Assembly (NCBI GenBank): GCA_903902745.1
Contig: CAIUWA010000025.1
Coordinates: 1-45,709, forward strand
Length of the DNA: 45,709 bases
Source: an uncultured Opitutia bacterium
GTDB taxonomy: Bacteria > Verrucomicrobiota > Verrucomicrobiia > Opitutales > Opitutaceae
Direction of reading: 5' to 3'
Shown: positions 8,308-17,100 of the stretch, piece after piece
How positions within the stretch are numbered: position 1 is the first letter of the stretch
Layout of the letters: each line of letters begins with the position of its first letter
Notes under the pieces: generated by a model
Told to the model about the DNA's origin: nothing
Seen by the model: the letters and a program-made list of their open reading frames with translations, nothing else
The model's database searches: none
Position numbers and translations under genes: made by a program

Positions 8308-8796
8308 GTGAAAACAGCCTTCATCTTCTTCCTGCTCGGCACCATCGCCGGAGCCTTCGCGCTGAATTATTACAACGAGCGTGAAGCCGGCCGATCCTCG
8401 GCGGCCCATCCGGAGCCGCCGGCCTCGCTGAAGGACAAGGCGAAGGACGCCGCCAGCCAGGCCGGGGATGCGATCGCGGGAAAGCTCGAGGACTGGCACC
8501 TCACCGGCGATGACATCAAGCGCGACCTCGCCCGCACCGGCGAGATCGTGCGCTCGAAGGCGGCCGTCGCCGGTGAGAAGATCACCGACGCCCGCATCGT
8601 CACCGTCATCAAATCCAAATACGTGCTCGATCGCGGCCTGTCCGCCATCGACATCAACGTCGATTGCAAGGACGGCGATGTGACCCTCCATGGCCACGTC
8701 GCTACCCCCGATCTGATCGGCCGCGCCGCCGCCCTCGCCCTCGACACCGACGGCGTGCACAACGTCGTGTCCAAACTGACAGTCGCAGCGAAGTGA
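8308..8796 (+). CDS. BON-domain protein, membrane-anchored paralogue
   Basis: The protein has 162 residues and a GTG start; no in-frame ATG lies between the previous stop and this point. Residues 1-20 are hydrophobic (KTAFIFFLLGTIAGAFAL) but have no lipobox, so it is anchored or secreted differently from its neighbour. The rest matches the upstream protein closely in order: a helical KDKAKDAASQAGDAI stretch, WHLTGDDIKRDLA, VAGEKITDARIVTVI, then the BON domain with VTLHGHV and DGVHNVVSKLTV. The pair comes from a tandem duplication. A terminator follows directly. The same envelope role is likely. Confidence 0.8.
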   Translation: MKTAFIFFLLGTIAGAFALNYYNEREAGRSSAAHPEPPASLKDKAKDAASQAGDAIAGKLEDWHLTGDDIKRDLARTGEIVRSKAAVAGEKITDARIVTVIKSKYVLDRGLSAIDINVDCKDGDVTLHGHVATPDLIGRAAALALDTDGVHNVVSKLTVAAK

Positions 8797-8800
8797 TCGG

Positions 8801-8830
8801 AGGCCGGCACAGGCCTTTGTGCTTTTATTT
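8801..8830 (+). terminator. Terminator after the BON gene pair
   Basis: The stem gcaca/tgtgc (8807-8811 with 8818-8822) is followed by ttttattt. An alternative stem aggcc/ggcct overlaps it. It starts 4 bp after the stop codon. Confidence 0.6.
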
Positions 8831-8922
8831 GTAGGGCCGGACTTTGGTCCGTGCCTCGGGCGGGTGTTCATGAATGTTTATGACGGAGTGCGGAGAGGCA
8901 TCGACCAAGGTCGAGCCCTACC
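8831..8922. repeat. Palindromic element, gtagggc / gccctac family
   Basis: The left arm is gtagggccggactttggtcc (8831-8850) and the right arm cgaccaaggtcgagccctac (8902-8921), about 50 bases apart. The outer gtagggc/gccctac ends are shared with family A copy 2, and the ggtcc/ggacc core with the half-element at 1895-1916. Confidence 0.65.
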
Positions 8923-9003
8923 AGGATACAAAAGGATCGTGCAGAGGAACGGCATGCGCTTTTCGTCTTTTAACTCCGCCGCACCCGCGGCACGTTGCTC
9001 GTG

Positions 9004-10170
9004 ATGCGTGTTCTGCTCGCCTTCGACAAATTCAAGGACTCCCTCAGCGCGCAGCAGGCGTGTGACCTCGCGGCCCGCGCCCTCCGGGGCCGCCATCCCG
9101 ATTGGTCACTGGATCTGTGCCCGCTCGCCGACGGCGGCGAGGGCTTCGCCGAGATCCTGACCGCCGCCACCGGTGGAAAGATGTCCCGCCTGCCCGTCAC
9201 CGGCCCCCGCGGAAATTCCCATGAGGCGTCCTTTGGCCTCGTCTCCCTCGACCACATCCCCCCCGCCGCCCGCCAACTCCTCGCCCTCGATTCTCCGCCC
9301 CTCGCCGGCCACGCCGGCGTAGCGCGCGTTGCTGTCATCGAAATGGCCTCGGCCAGCGGCCTCGCCCTGTTGTCCCAGGAAATGCGCGACCCGTGGCAGA
9401 CGACCACGCACGGCACCGGTCAGCTCATCCGAGCCGCCGCGGACGCCGGTGCGGTCGGCGTGCTGCTCGGCGTGGGCGGCAGCGCCACCAATGACCTCGG
9501 GTTCGGCGCACTCGATGCGCTCGGGCTGGAATTTCTCACCGCCTCCCGGGAAAAAATCCGCCTCCCCTTTCCCGCCCGCTGGACTGCCATCAACCGGATC
9601 GAAGGCGCCGTGCCGGCCGGACTTCCGCCCATCCGCATTGCCTGCGATGTCACCAATCCCCTCCTCGGCTCACAGGGCGCCGCCGCGATCTATGGTCCGC
9701 AAAAGGGCCTGCGCACATCCGACCTATCGCGCCTCGAACATGAGAGCGCGCGCGTCGGGCTCATGCTGTGCGCCCACTGCCGGCAGTCCGACAAGCTCAT
9801 GGATGTGCCCGGCGCCGGCGCCGCGGGCGGCCTGCCCTTCGGCCTGATGACGGCGGCCCAAGCCCGGCTGCTTCCGGGCTTTGATCTGGTTTCGGCTTGG
9901 CTCGATCTGGAGGCCCGGATCTCCGCGGCCGATCTCGTCATCACCGGCGAAGGCCGCTTCGACGCCAGCTCACTCAGCGGCAAAGGCCCCGGCGCCGTCG
10001 CCGCCCGCGCCCTCGCCCTCGGCAAAACCGTGCAGGTCTTCGCCGGTGCCGTCACCGCCGCCCCGCAACCCGGCCTCGCCCTCCACGCCATCACACCCGC
10101 CGGCATCCCGCTCGCGCAGGCGCTGCGCGACGCCGCACGCAACCTCGAGAGCGCAGTTGGCAATTTGTAG
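9004..10170 (+). CDS. Glycerate kinase, GarK/GlxK family
   Basis: The protein has 388 residues, typical for the family (PF02595). The start is taken at the ATG at 9004, since MRVLLAFDKFKDSLSA matches the family N-terminus; GTG 9001 and TTG 8995 are also in frame. Conserved blocks are the N-terminal DKFKDSL, LADGGEGF (41-48), the glycine-rich GVGGSATNDLGFG, PGAGAAGGLPFG near the middle, and TGEGRFDASSLSGKGP. These belong to the MOFRL-unrelated type that phosphorylates D-glycerate to 2- or 3-phosphoglycerate with ATP, feeding glycolysis. The last codons (SAVGNL and the TAG stop) lie inside a palindromic repeat, so the C-terminus has been remodelled. Confidence 0.88.
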   Translation: MRVLLAFDKFKDSLSAQQACDLAARALRGRHPDWSLDLCPLADGGEGFAEILTAATGGKMSRLPVTGPRGNSHEASFGLVSLDHIPPAARQLLALDSPPLAGHAGVARVAVIEMASASGLALLSQEMRDPWQTTTHGTGQLIRAAADAGAVGVLLGVGGSATNDLGFGALDALGLEFLTASREKIRLPFPARWTAINRIEGAVPAGLPPIRIACDVTNPLLGSQGAAAIYGPQKGLRTSDLSRLEHESARVGLMLCAHCRQSDKLMDVPGAGAAGGLPFGLMTAAQARLLPGFDLVSAWLDLEARISAADLVITGEGRFDASSLSGKGPGAVAARALALGKTVQVFAGAVTAAPQPGLALHAITPAGIPLAQALRDAARNLESAVGNL

Positions 10171-10283
10171 TTGGGATTTGGGAGTTTGTAGTTGCACATA
10201 CAAAACTCGGAAACAGCGCCAAAGCTCAGCTTCAAATTTCCGGCGACCAAATCCCAACTACAAACTACCAACTACGGATTGCC
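10154..10283. repeat. Palindromic element, 'tttgtagttggg' word family, invading the glycerate kinase 3' end
   Basis: The left arm (10154-10194) repeats the words ggcaatttgtagttggga and gagtttgtagttg. The right arm (10246-10283) has accaaatcccaactacaaac, then taccaactac. About 50 bases separate them. The left arm begins 17 bases before the glycerate kinase stop and supplies that stop (tag). Confidence 0.75.
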
Positions 10284-10289
10284 GCTCCC

Positions 10290-11657
10290 ATGCCCCTGTC
10301 CTCCCGCCTTTTCCCGCGCAGCCTGTCCTTGCTCGTCACGCTGTGCGGCCTCCTCGGCTGCAGTGCCAGCGCGCCGGCCACGCGCCCGAGTGTGCAGGCC
10401 ACGCTTCCCACCATCACGGTGCCGCCGCCGGCCGTGGCGCCCGAGCCCTTTCCGGTCATGCTCGGGATCGACGTGCTCGAGGCCCAGGGCTTCGCCGCGA
10501 TCAAGGGCAAGCGCATCGGCCTCCTCACTCATCCTGCCGGCGTGAACCGCCACGGCGTGAGCACGATTGAAATCCTGCGCCACGCGCCCGGCGTGACCCT
10601 CGTGGCGCTCTTCGCCGTGGAGCACGGCATCAACGGCGAATTTCCCGCGAGCCAGAATTACAACGACTACGTGGACAAGCGCACCGGACTGAAGGTGTTC
10701 TCGCTTTACGACGGCAAAACCGGTCGTCCCACCAAGGCGCAGCTCAAGGGCATCGATACCCTCGTGGTCGACCTGCAGGACATCGGTTCGCGTTCCTACA
10801 CTTTCGCCGTCCGGATGAAATACGCCATCGAGGGCTGCTTTGAAAACGGCGTCGAGGTGATCGTTCTCGACCGCCCCAACCCCCTCGGCGGCCTCAAGGT
10901 CTCCGGCCCCTTGCTCGACGCCAAGTACATGAGTGGCGTCGGCCAGTTCCGCGTGCCCTACGTCCACGGCCTGACCATCGGCGAACTCGCCCGCATGGTG
11001 AAGGACGAGCTGCCGCCGGGCGGCTTGGCGATTTCCCCGGCCGCCCGCGCCGGCAGCAAACTCACGGTCATCCCCATGCGCGGCTGGAAACGCGCCATGC
11101 GCTGGCCGGAAACGGGCCTCACGTTTGTCGCCACCTCCCAGCTCGTGCAGACCTACGAGGCCACGGTCGGCTATGCGATGGTGGGGCTGGGCAGCAGTTG
11201 GAACACCTTCGTGAACCCGGGATTTTCCCACGGCATCGGCAAGGAGTATCCGTTCCGCGGCCTGGGCTACAACGGCCGGACCGCAGAGATGCTCCTGCAG
11301 GATTTGACGGCGCTCAAAATTCCGGGCGTGGCGTTCCGCAAGGTTTCCGCGCCGAACAAGGCCGGGCAGCCCACGCCAGGAGTCTACGTGGACATCACCG
11401 ACTGGAATGCGTGGGACCCGACCGAGTTGAGTTTCGAGCTGTTGCGCCTGAACTGCCGCCTGCGCGGCATGAACCCGTTCGCGAAGCTGAGTGTCGAGAA
11501 TGCCCGCACCTTCAACATCCACGTCGGCTCCGAAGCCTGGTGGACGGCACTCAAGCGCGACGGCGCCAAAGTAGACGTCGAAGCCTTCCTCAAGGAATGG
11601 CGCGCCCAGAACCAGATCTACCAGCAGCAGACCCGGAAATTCTGGCTGTACGATTGA
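10290..11657 (+). CDS. NamZ-like exo-beta-N-acetylmuramidase lipoprotein (DUF1343, GH171)
   Basis: The protein has 455 residues. The start is the ATG at 10290, just after the palindrome; the frame upstream is non-coding. The signal peptide carries a lipobox (LCGLLGC, Cys near residue 23), so an envelope lipoprotein is predicted. The DUF1343/NamZ domain fills residues 50-455. Its markers are GKRIGLLTHPAGV, LFAVEHGINGE (usually FAPEHG), VDLQDIGSRSYTF and VLDRPNP, then a C-terminal half with WPETGLTFV and NPGFSHGIGKEYPF. Characterised NamZ releases terminal MurNAc from peptidoglycan fragments for recycling. The Pro-to-Val change in the EHG motif is unusual, but the Glu-His pair is kept. Confidence 0.85.
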   Translation: MPLSSRLFPRSLSLLVTLCGLLGCSASAPATRPSVQATLPTITVPPPAVAPEPFPVMLGIDVLEAQGFAAIKGKRIGLLTHPAGVNRHGVSTIEILRHAPGVTLVALFAVEHGINGEFPASQNYNDYVDKRTGLKVFSLYDGKTGRPTKAQLKGIDTLVVDLQDIGSRSYTFAVRMKYAIEGCFENGVEVIVLDRPNPLGGLKVSGPLLDAKYMSGVGQFRVPYVHGLTIGELARMVKDELPPGGLAISPAARAGSKLTVIPMRGWKRAMRWPETGLTFVATSQLVQTYEATVGYAMVGLGSSWNTFVNPGFSHGIGKEYPFRGLGYNGRTAEMLLQDLTALKIPGVAFRKVSAPNKAGQPTPGVYVDITDWNAWDPTELSFELLRLNCRLRGMNPFAKLSVENARTFNIHVGSEAWWTALKRDGAKVDVEAFLKEWRAQNQIYQQQTRKFWLYD

Positions 11658-11738
11658 GAGGTCAGGGAGATATTTAAGGGCCAGGGCAATTCTGTGAAAG
11701 ATTGGGTCGGCCGGTGCCGTTTCAAGGGGTGCGATCCC

Positions 11739-12311
11739 ATGTCCAAGCCCAACCTGCTTCCGGTCGAAGAAGTCCAGCGCCGCATCCATTTCGTCCGCGG
11801 TCAGCGCGTGATGCTCGATGCCGACCTCGCAAGGTTCTACAGCGTTACCACCTTCAACCTCAACAAGGCGGTCAGCCGGAATCTTGAGCGCTTCCCCGGG
11901 GATTTTGCCTTTTACCTCACGCGGGACGAGAGCCGGAACTTGATATTCCAATTTGGAATATCAAGTCCGGAAGTCGCTGATGCCGAAGTAGCATCCACGA
12001 CCAAGCGAGCCTACGGCGGCACGCGCAAGCTGCCACGCGTTTTTACTGAACAGGGGGTCGCCATGCTGGCCAGCGTCCTGCGCAGCCCGCGGGCTGCCGC
12101 CGTCTCCGTCGCCATCGTCCGGGCCTTTGTGCAATTGCGGGCACTGCTGTCCACCCATCGCGATCTCGCGGCCAAATTCACCGAGCTCGAGCGCAAGCTG
12201 GAAGGCCACGATACCGCGATTGCCAATCTGTTCGAAGCGATCCGGCAGCTCCTGGCTCCGATCGAACCCACGCACGACCGGAAGATCGGTTTCCATCGCG
12301 ATAACCGTTGA
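11739..12311 (+). CDS. ORF6N domain-containing protein
   Basis: The protein has 190 residues from the ATG at 11739, with AAGGGG about 10 bp upstream; an in-frame GTG lies at 11694. Residues 8-115 match the ORF6N domain (PF10543): [28 protein letters not shown] and [18 protein letters not shown] are standard blocks. The usual short serine/tryptophan stretch after the Phe-rich segment is replaced by a ~20-residue insertion ([18 protein letters not shown]). Residues 145-180 form a coiled coil. ORF6N proteins occur in phages and as chromosomal orphans, and a DNA-binding role is assumed from the related KilA-N domain. No other phage gene is nearby. A strong palindrome lies inside the gene. Confidence 0.8.
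   Translation: MSKPNLLPVEEVQRRIHFVRGQRVMLDADLARFYSVTTFNLNKAVSRNLERFPGDFAFYLTRDESRNLIFQFGISSPEVADAEVASTTKRAYGGTRKLPRVFTEQGVAMLASVLRSPRAAAVSVAIVRAFVQLRALLSTHRDLAAKFTELERKLEGHDTAIANLFEAIRQLLAPIEPTHDRKIGFHRDNR
11939..11965. repeat. 12-bp perfect palindrome inside the ORF6N gene
   Basis: The arms cttgatattcca and tggaatatcaag enclose a 3-base loop (att). The flanks ccggaa and tccgg extend the pairing imperfectly. It encodes part of [10 protein letters not shown]. It is AT-rich against a GC-rich gene. Confidence 0.7.
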
Positions 12312-12452
12312 CCGCGCCGGGCTATTGGCGGGATCCGACATGATTTTCCCTTGCCGCAACACCGTCGCGCAGAGAAAACCACCGCCCGTCCCCGCCGGCT
12401 CCCCTGTCAGCCTTTCAGCCCGTCTACCGACCTCTCTCACCCTGCCTGCCCT

Positions 12453-12470
12453 CCGTAGCCTTGGCGAAGG
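12453..12470. repeat. Fragment of the family A element
   Basis: The 18 bases ccgtagccttggcgaagg are the exact reverse complement of 5362-5379 in family A copy 2. It sits 23 bp before the next gene, inside a small hairpin (ccctcc...ggaggg, 12449-12474). The 180-bp gap shows nothing else. Confidence 0.55.
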
Positions 12471-12492
12471 AGGGTCCCCTGTCCCACCGAAC

Positions 12493-13536
12493 ATGCCCCG
12501 CCCCGTCACCCTCTTCACCGGCCAGTGGGCCGATCTGCCGCTCGAAAAACTGGCTCCGCTCGCCCGCAAGATGGGCTATGATGGCCTCGAGCTCGCCTGC
12601 TGGGGCGACCACTTCGATGTCGACCAGGCCGTCGCCTCCAAGAAATACGTCCATGACAAATGGGCCTTGCTCAAGGCCCACGGTCTTTCCTGCTACGCCA
12701 TCTCGAGCCATCTCGTCGGCCAGGGCATCTGCGATCTGATCGACGAGCGGCACAAGTCCATCCTGCCGCCGGATGTCTGGGGCGATGGGAATCCCGAGGG
12801 CGTGCGCAAGCGCGCCGCCAAGAAGATGATCACCACGGCCCGCGCGGCGCGGGCCTTCTTCGACACCAAGCCGGGCCGCAAGGGCGGCGATGATTTTCCC
12901 GCCGTCGTCAACGGCTTCACCGGCTCGTCCATCTGGCACTCGATCTATGCGTTCCCGCCGACCTCGCAGGAATACTGGGAGGCGGGTTTCCAGGATTTCG
13001 GCAAGCGTTTCGGCCCGATCCTCGAGGCCTTCGACAAGGCGAACGTTAACTTCGCCCTTGAAGTGCACCCGACGGAAATCGCCTTCGACCTCGCCAGCGC
13101 CCAGCGCGCCATCGCCGCCGTGAAGGGCCACCGGCGCTTCGGCTTCAACTACGATCCGTCGCACCTCGGCTACCAGGGCGTGGACTATGTGAAGTTCATC
13201 CGCGACCTCGGCAGCCGGATCTACCACGTGCACATGAAGGACGTGTGGTGGGGCCATGGCGACGGCGCGGCCGGCGTCTTTGGCGGGCACACGAATTTCG
13301 GCGATCCGCGGCGCTGCTGGGATTTCCGCTCGCTCGGACATGGCGACATCAAGTTCGAGGACATCATCGTCGCCCTCAACGACGTCCGCTACCGCGGCCC
13401 ACTCTCTGTCGAGTGGGAGGACATCCGCATGGACCGCGTGCACGGCGCAACCGAGGCCGCCGCGTTTGTGCGCAAGGTCGACTTCCCCCCGAGCGCCCTC
13501 GCCTTCGACGCGGCCTTCGACAAGAAAAACCGATAA
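12493..13536 (+). CDS. Xylose isomerase-like TIM-barrel sugar isomerase/epimerase
   Basis: The protein has 347 residues. The ATG at 12493 is chosen because the fold starts at once ([29 protein letters not shown]); the frame upstream is spurious. The AP-endonuclease-2/xylose-isomerase-like barrel (PF01261) keeps its four metal ligands: Glu190 (ALEVHP), Asp221 ([10 protein letters not shown]), His247 (HVHMKD) and Glu307 (SVEWED). Such proteins isomerise or epimerise sugars, inositols or their keto forms. The downstream Gfo/Idh/MocA gene, 94 bp away across a palindrome, is the common partner, pointing to degradation of an unusual sugar or 3-keto-glycoside. The substrate is unknown. Confidence 0.85.
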   Translation: MPRPVTLFTGQWADLPLEKLAPLARKMGYDGLELACWGDHFDVDQAVASKKYVHDKWALLKAHGLSCYAISSHLVGQGICDLIDERHKSILPPDVWGDGNPEGVRKRAAKKMITTARAARAFFDTKPGRKGGDDFPAVVNGFTGSSIWHSIYAFPPTSQEYWEAGFQDFGKRFGPILEAFDKANVNFALEVHPTEIAFDLASAQRAIAAVKGHRRFGFNYDPSHLGYQGVDYVKFIRDLGSRIYHVHMKDVWWGHGDGAAGVFGGHTNFGDPRRCWDFRSLGHGDIKFEDIIVALNDVRYRGPLSVEWEDIRMDRVHGATEAAAFVRKVDFPPSALAFDAAFDKKNR

Positions 13537-13543
13537 AATCCGA

Positions 13544-13620
13544 TTTGCCACAAAGGCACAGAGGTCACGAAGCCCTGATCAATCCTCTTCGCTTCGTGCG
13601 CTCCGTGCCTTCGTGGCAAA
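13544..13620. repeat. Palindromic element, 'gccacaaaggcacagagg' word family
   Basis: The left arm is ttgccacaaaggcacagagg (13545-13564), extended by tcacgaag. The right arm is cttcgtgcgctccgtgcctt (13592-13611), extended by cgtggcaaa. It fills the gap between the two sugar genes and lies just before the second gene's start. It resembles the unit at 44815-44940. Confidence 0.7.
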
Positions 13621-13630
13621 AAAATCTCCC

Positions 13631-14788
13631 ATGAATCGCAAACTTCGTTTCGGCATGATCGGCGGCGGGCGCGGCGCCTTCATCGGCGCGGTCCATCGCC
13701 TCGCCGCCAGCATGGACGGGCAGGCCGAGCTCGTCGCCGGCGCGTTCTCCTCCGACGCCGCTCGCTCGAAGGCCTCCGGCGCCGACCTCTTCCTGGATCC
13801 GGCCCGGGTTTATGGCAGCTACCGCGAGATGGCAAAGGCCGAGGCGAAGATGCCCGCCAGCCGCCGGCTCGACTTCGTTGTCATCGTCACGCCCAACCAC
13901 CAGCACTTCCCGCCGGCAAAGCTGTTTCTCGAAAGCGGCTTCAACGTGGTCTGCGACAAGCCGGCGACCTTTAACCTCGCCGAGGCGAAGCAACTCCGCG
14001 CCGTCGTACGAAAGGCCGGGAAAATTTTCGTCCTTACCCACAACTACACGGGCAACGCCATGGTGAAGCAGGCGCGCGACCTGGTTCGCAGCGGCGCGCT
14101 CGGCCCCATCCGCAAGGTCGTGGCGGAATATCCGCAGGGTTGGCTCAGCACGTTCCTGGAAAAGACCGGCCAGAAGCAGGCCGGCTGGCGCACCGATCCG
14201 AAGCGCAGCGGCGCCGCCGGCTGCATCGGTGACATCGGCACGCACGCGGAGAACCTCGCGCGCTACATCACCGGCCTGCACATCGACTCGCTCTGCGCCG
14301 ACCTGACAACGTTTGTGAAGGGCCGGAAGCTCGATGACGACGGCAACATCCTCGTCCGCTTCAAGGGCGGAGCGAAGGGCGTGATCCATTGCTCACAGAT
14401 CAGCGTGGGAGATGAAAACGCCCTGAACATCCGGGTCTACGGCACAAAGGCCGCGATCGAGTGGCACCAGGAGCATCCGAACGAGCTCATCGTGAAGTTT
14501 CCCAACCAGCCCCGTCAGATCTGGCGCCGCGGCAATGGCTATGTTGGACCAAACGCCGCGCGCTTCACGCGAATCCCGGCCGGACATCCCGAGGCCTACC
14601 TTGAGGCCTTTGGCAATATCTACCGCGGGGCCTTCGCCGCCATCGCCGCCGAAGTCGCCGGCAAAAAGGGGCCGAAGCAGCCCGATTTCCCCACGATCAA
14701 CGACGGCGTCGAGGGCATGGCCTTCATCGAGACCGTCGTGAAGTCATCCAAGCTCGGCGCGAAATGGGTGAAATTTCCCAAGGTGTAG
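13631..14788 (+). CDS. Gfo/Idh/MocA family oxidoreductase
   Basis: The protein has 385 residues. The ATG at 13631 places the NAD(P)-binding motif [15 protein letters not shown] at 8-22. The EKP motif appears as [12 protein letters not shown] (Asp109-Lys110-Pro111), with the catalytic lysine kept. The C-terminal domain has [18 protein letters not shown] with Asp201 and His205, the usual substrate-binding pair. The family oxidises or reduces sugar hydroxyls with NAD(P). With the isomerase-like gene upstream it probably forms a two-gene sugar-catabolic unit in the cytoplasm; no signal peptide is present. Confidence 0.87.
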   Translation: MNRKLRFGMIGGGRGAFIGAVHRLAASMDGQAELVAGAFSSDAARSKASGADLFLDPARVYGSYREMAKAEAKMPASRRLDFVVIVTPNHQHFPPAKLFLESGFNVVCDKPATFNLAEAKQLRAVVRKAGKIFVLTHNYTGNAMVKQARDLVRSGALGPIRKVVAEYPQGWLSTFLEKTGQKQAGWRTDPKRSGAAGCIGDIGTHAENLARYITGLHIDSLCADLTTFVKGRKLDDDGNILVRFKGGAKGVIHCSQISVGDENALNIRVYGTKAAIEWHQEHPNELIVKFPNQPRQIWRRGNGYVGPNAARFTRIPAGHPEAYLEAFGNIYRGAFAAIAAEVAGKKGPKQPDFPTINDGVEGMAFIETVVKSSKLGAKWVKFPKV

Positions 14789-14828
14789 GCAACATCGATT
14801 CGAAACGATACAGCCGAGCCACGGAAGC

Positions 14829-14911
14829 TCACGCGAAGCCGCGAAGTCCGCGAAGGAGGATTCTGGCGCGTGATGGGCGAAATCCTTCGCGAGCTTCGCG
14901 GCTTCGCGTGA
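14829..14911. repeat. Palindromic element, 'cgcgaag' word family, copy 2
   Basis: The left arm starts tcacgcgaagccgcgaagtc and continues with cgcgaagg. The right arm (14881-14911) starts aatccttcgcgagcttcgcg and continues with gcttcgcgtga. The words are the same as at 6551-6648. It lies between the convergent Gfo/Idh/MocA and msrB genes. Confidence 0.7.
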
Positions 14912-14977
14912 TGCGGATTGAATCCGAGACCGGATCCCAGGTTTTCGCACAGTTTGCGCGAGCCTGGGTTGGGATGA

Positions 14978-15571
14978 TTATTTTCCGCCCTGATTCTTCG
15001 CCACCCACGCCTCGTATTCGGCGCGGGGCATGAAGCGGAGCGAGGCGCTGTTGATGCAATAGCGCAGGCCGGTCGGCCCCGGGCCGTCGGGAAACACGTG
15101 CCCGAGATGGCCGCCGTCCACGCTGCTGTGCACCTCGACGCGGCGCATGCCGTGGCTGGTGTCCACGGTCTCCCCGACGAAAGCTGGCTCGATTGGCTTC
15201 GTGAAGCTCGGCCAGCCGGTGCCGCTGTCGAACTTGTCCCGGCTGTCAAACAGCGGGGTGTCGCTGCCCACCGAGAAAAACACGCCGTCGGCATGGCTGT
15301 TCCAGTATTCATTCTGGAACGGCGGCTCGGTGCCCTGCTGCCGGGCCACACGGTACTGCATCGGCGTGAGGAGTTTTCTCCATTCGGCGTCCGAGCGCTG
15401 CACCGGGGTCTTGCTCAGGTCGATCACGACGTTGGACGGCAGGCCGCAGGCGGATTTCCCGTCGGGCGGGCAGGCCGGGGCGGCCTTGGCGGTGGTGGTG
15501 TTTTTCATGGTGGCAAAGAGGGCGGCCGTGACGGCCAGCGCGGAAAACGGAATCAACAGACGCAATTTCAT
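14978..15571 (-). CDS. msrB: Peptide-methionine (R)-S-oxide reductase, exported
   Basis: The protein has 197 residues. The N-terminal hydrophobic segment (about 4-21) is a signal peptide or anchor, so it should work in the periplasm. A linker with two cysteines (residues 34 and 42) follows, then the MsrB domain (about 58-190). Its markers are [27 protein letters not shown] (114-123) and the catalytic Cys172 in [11 protein letters not shown]. The zinc-binding CxxC pairs are absent: the first site reads [13 protein letters not shown]. The position used for the resolving Cys in some homologues is Thr (SGTGW). Reduction may use a thioredoxin-like partner or the linker cysteines. Confidence 0.9.
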   Translation of the reverse strand: MKLRLLIPFSALAVTAALFATMKNTTTAKAAPACPPDGKSACGLPSNVVIDLSKTPVQRSDAEWRKLLTPMQYRVARQQGTEPPFQNEYWNSHADGVFFSVGSDTPLFDSRDKFDSGTGWPSFTKPIEPAFVGETVDTSHGMRRVEVHSSVDGGHLGHVFPDGPGPTGLRYCINSASLRFMPRAEYEAWVAKNQGGK

Positions 15572-15648
15572 TCCCGGATGAGAGCAAGCATCCCGGTATT
15601 TATTCCCAGCACAGTCGGAGGACAGTTGGCAGTAGACAGGTGACCTGA

Positions 15649-15813
<165 letters not shown>

Positions 15814-17100
15814 CTACTCCGCACGCAGCCGAGTCGTGCCATCGCTGAATTCGGCAATGAGCTTCTGGCCTGCGCGCACGCCGGCGCGGCGCGACACGGG
15901 CCGGTTTTTTTCGTCGCGGATGATCGTGAAGCCGCGGTTCAGCACCGACGCGGGGCTGACCGACTGCAGGCGTTTCCAGAGCGCCAGCAGACGCTGCGAC
16001 TCCTGCTGCACCCGGGTCTCAGGCGAACGGTGGACGAACTGCATCTGCGTTTCCGCGAGTTGCCGGCGGCGGAATTGCACCGACGCGCGCAACGCGGCAC
16101 CCAGACGGTTGGAGAGATCGTCGAGCCGGAGCTGCCCCTGCTCCACCTGCGCCGCCGGCGTGAGCAGTCGCAGCCGCGAGCGGGCGTGGTCGAGCCGCTC
16201 CCGCGCCCCGTTCACCGCGCCCTCGATGACCGCCGCCATGGTCGTACGCGCCTGCGCGGCCCGTTCCAGGGCGGCCACGAAATGGCTGGTGATGAGCTCC
16301 GCCGCCGCGCTCGGCGTCTCGGCCCGTGCATCGGCGGCAAAGTCGCAGAGCGTGAAATCAATCTCGTGCCCCACCGCGGAGATCACCGGCACGGTGCACG
16401 CGGCCACCGCGCGCACCAGCGCCTCCTCATTGAACGCCCACAGATCCTCCAAGCTGCCGCCGCCACGGCCGATCACGAGCAGGTCGAAAATGCCCAGCTC
16501 CTGCGCCACCTGCAGCATTCCGGCCATTTCCACCGCGGCGCCCTCACCCTGCACTTTGGCCGGCAGCACCACGACCCGGCCCCGCCAGCCGCGACGCATC
16601 AAGATGCGCAGGAAATCCTGCACAGCCGCCCCGGTGGGCGAGGTGACAAAGCCAATCGTGGAGGGTAGCGCGGGAATCGGCCGTTTTCTTTCGGCGGCAA
16701 ACAATCCTTCCTCCGCCAGCCGGCGCTTCAGCGCCTCGAACTCGCGCTGGAGCTTTCCCACGCCGTCCTCGACCACAGCCCGCACGATGAGCTGATACTG
16801 CCCGCGCTGCTCGTAGACGCTGAGCTCGCCGTACACCAGGATCTGGAGCCCGTCGCGCAACGCCAAGGTCTGCCGCGCCGCATCGCCGCGGAACAGCACG
16901 GCGCTGAGCTGCGCCCCGGCGTCCTTCACAGAAAAATAAACATGCCCGCTCGCCTGCGCGCGCAGGTTCGACACTTCGCCGCGCACCCAGCCCGGGCGGA
17001 TGCCGCCCTCAAGCAGGCTTTTTACGCGACGCGTGAACTCGGTGACCGACTCCACCTGATCGGAGGCCTCGGCAAAGAGCGTCTCCTCGGTGGTCTTCAC
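15814..17100 (-). CDS. xseA: Exodeoxyribonuclease VII large subunit
   Basis: The protein has 428 residues. The start is a GTG at 17100 that overlaps the upstream stop as GTGA, suggesting translational coupling. An N-terminal OB-fold (about 18-110: [23 protein letters not shown], split over this region) binds single-stranded DNA. The catalytic Exonuc_VII_L domain has [34 protein letters not shown] and [20 protein letters not shown], then a long helical region rich in Arg and Gln. The enzyme, with the small subunit XseB, degrades single-stranded DNA from both ends. No xseB is seen in the window. A 7-bp tandem array touches the 3' end. Confidence 0.93.
   Translation of the reverse strand: MKTTEETLFAEASDQVESVTEFTRRVKSLLEGGIRPGWVRGEVSNLRAQASGHVYFSVKDAGAQLSAVLFRGDAARQTLALRDGLQILVYGELSVYEQRGQYQLIVRAVVEDGVGKLQREFEALKRRLAEEGLFAAERKRPIPALPSTIGFVTSPTGAAVQDFLRILMRRGWRGRVVVLPAKVQGEGAAVEMAGMLQVAQELGIFDLLVIGRGGGSLEDLWAFNEEALVRAVAACTVPVISAVGHEIDFTLCDFAADARAETPSAAAELITSHFVAALERAAQARTTMAAVIEGAVNGARERLDHARSRLRLLTPAAQVEQGQLRLDDLSNRLGAALRASVQFRRRQLAETQMQFVHRSPETRVQQESQRLLALWKRLQSVSPASVLNRGFTIIRDEKNRPVSRRAGVRAGQKLIAEFSDGTTRLRAE

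Noticed and set aside
9897-10289. Extension of the NamZ-like gene into the glycerate kinase gene
   Set aside because: The added part is Arg-rich shadow and hides the lipoprotein signal peptide that begins at 10290.
10272-11951. 559-residue open frame on the minus strand opposite the NamZ-like gene
   Set aside because: It is a long antisense frame caused by high GC content. The translation is His/Gln/Glu-rich without domains, and the plus strand has a clear family match.
11739-12311. ORF6N gene considered as a sign of a prophage
   Set aside because: No integrase, capsid, terminase or lysis gene is near; ORF6N genes are often chromosomal orphans.
12127-12492. Extension of the sugar isomerase gene to an upstream start
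   Set aside because: It would overlap the ORF6N gene in another frame and add Ser/Pro-rich sequence before the natural barrel start at 12493.
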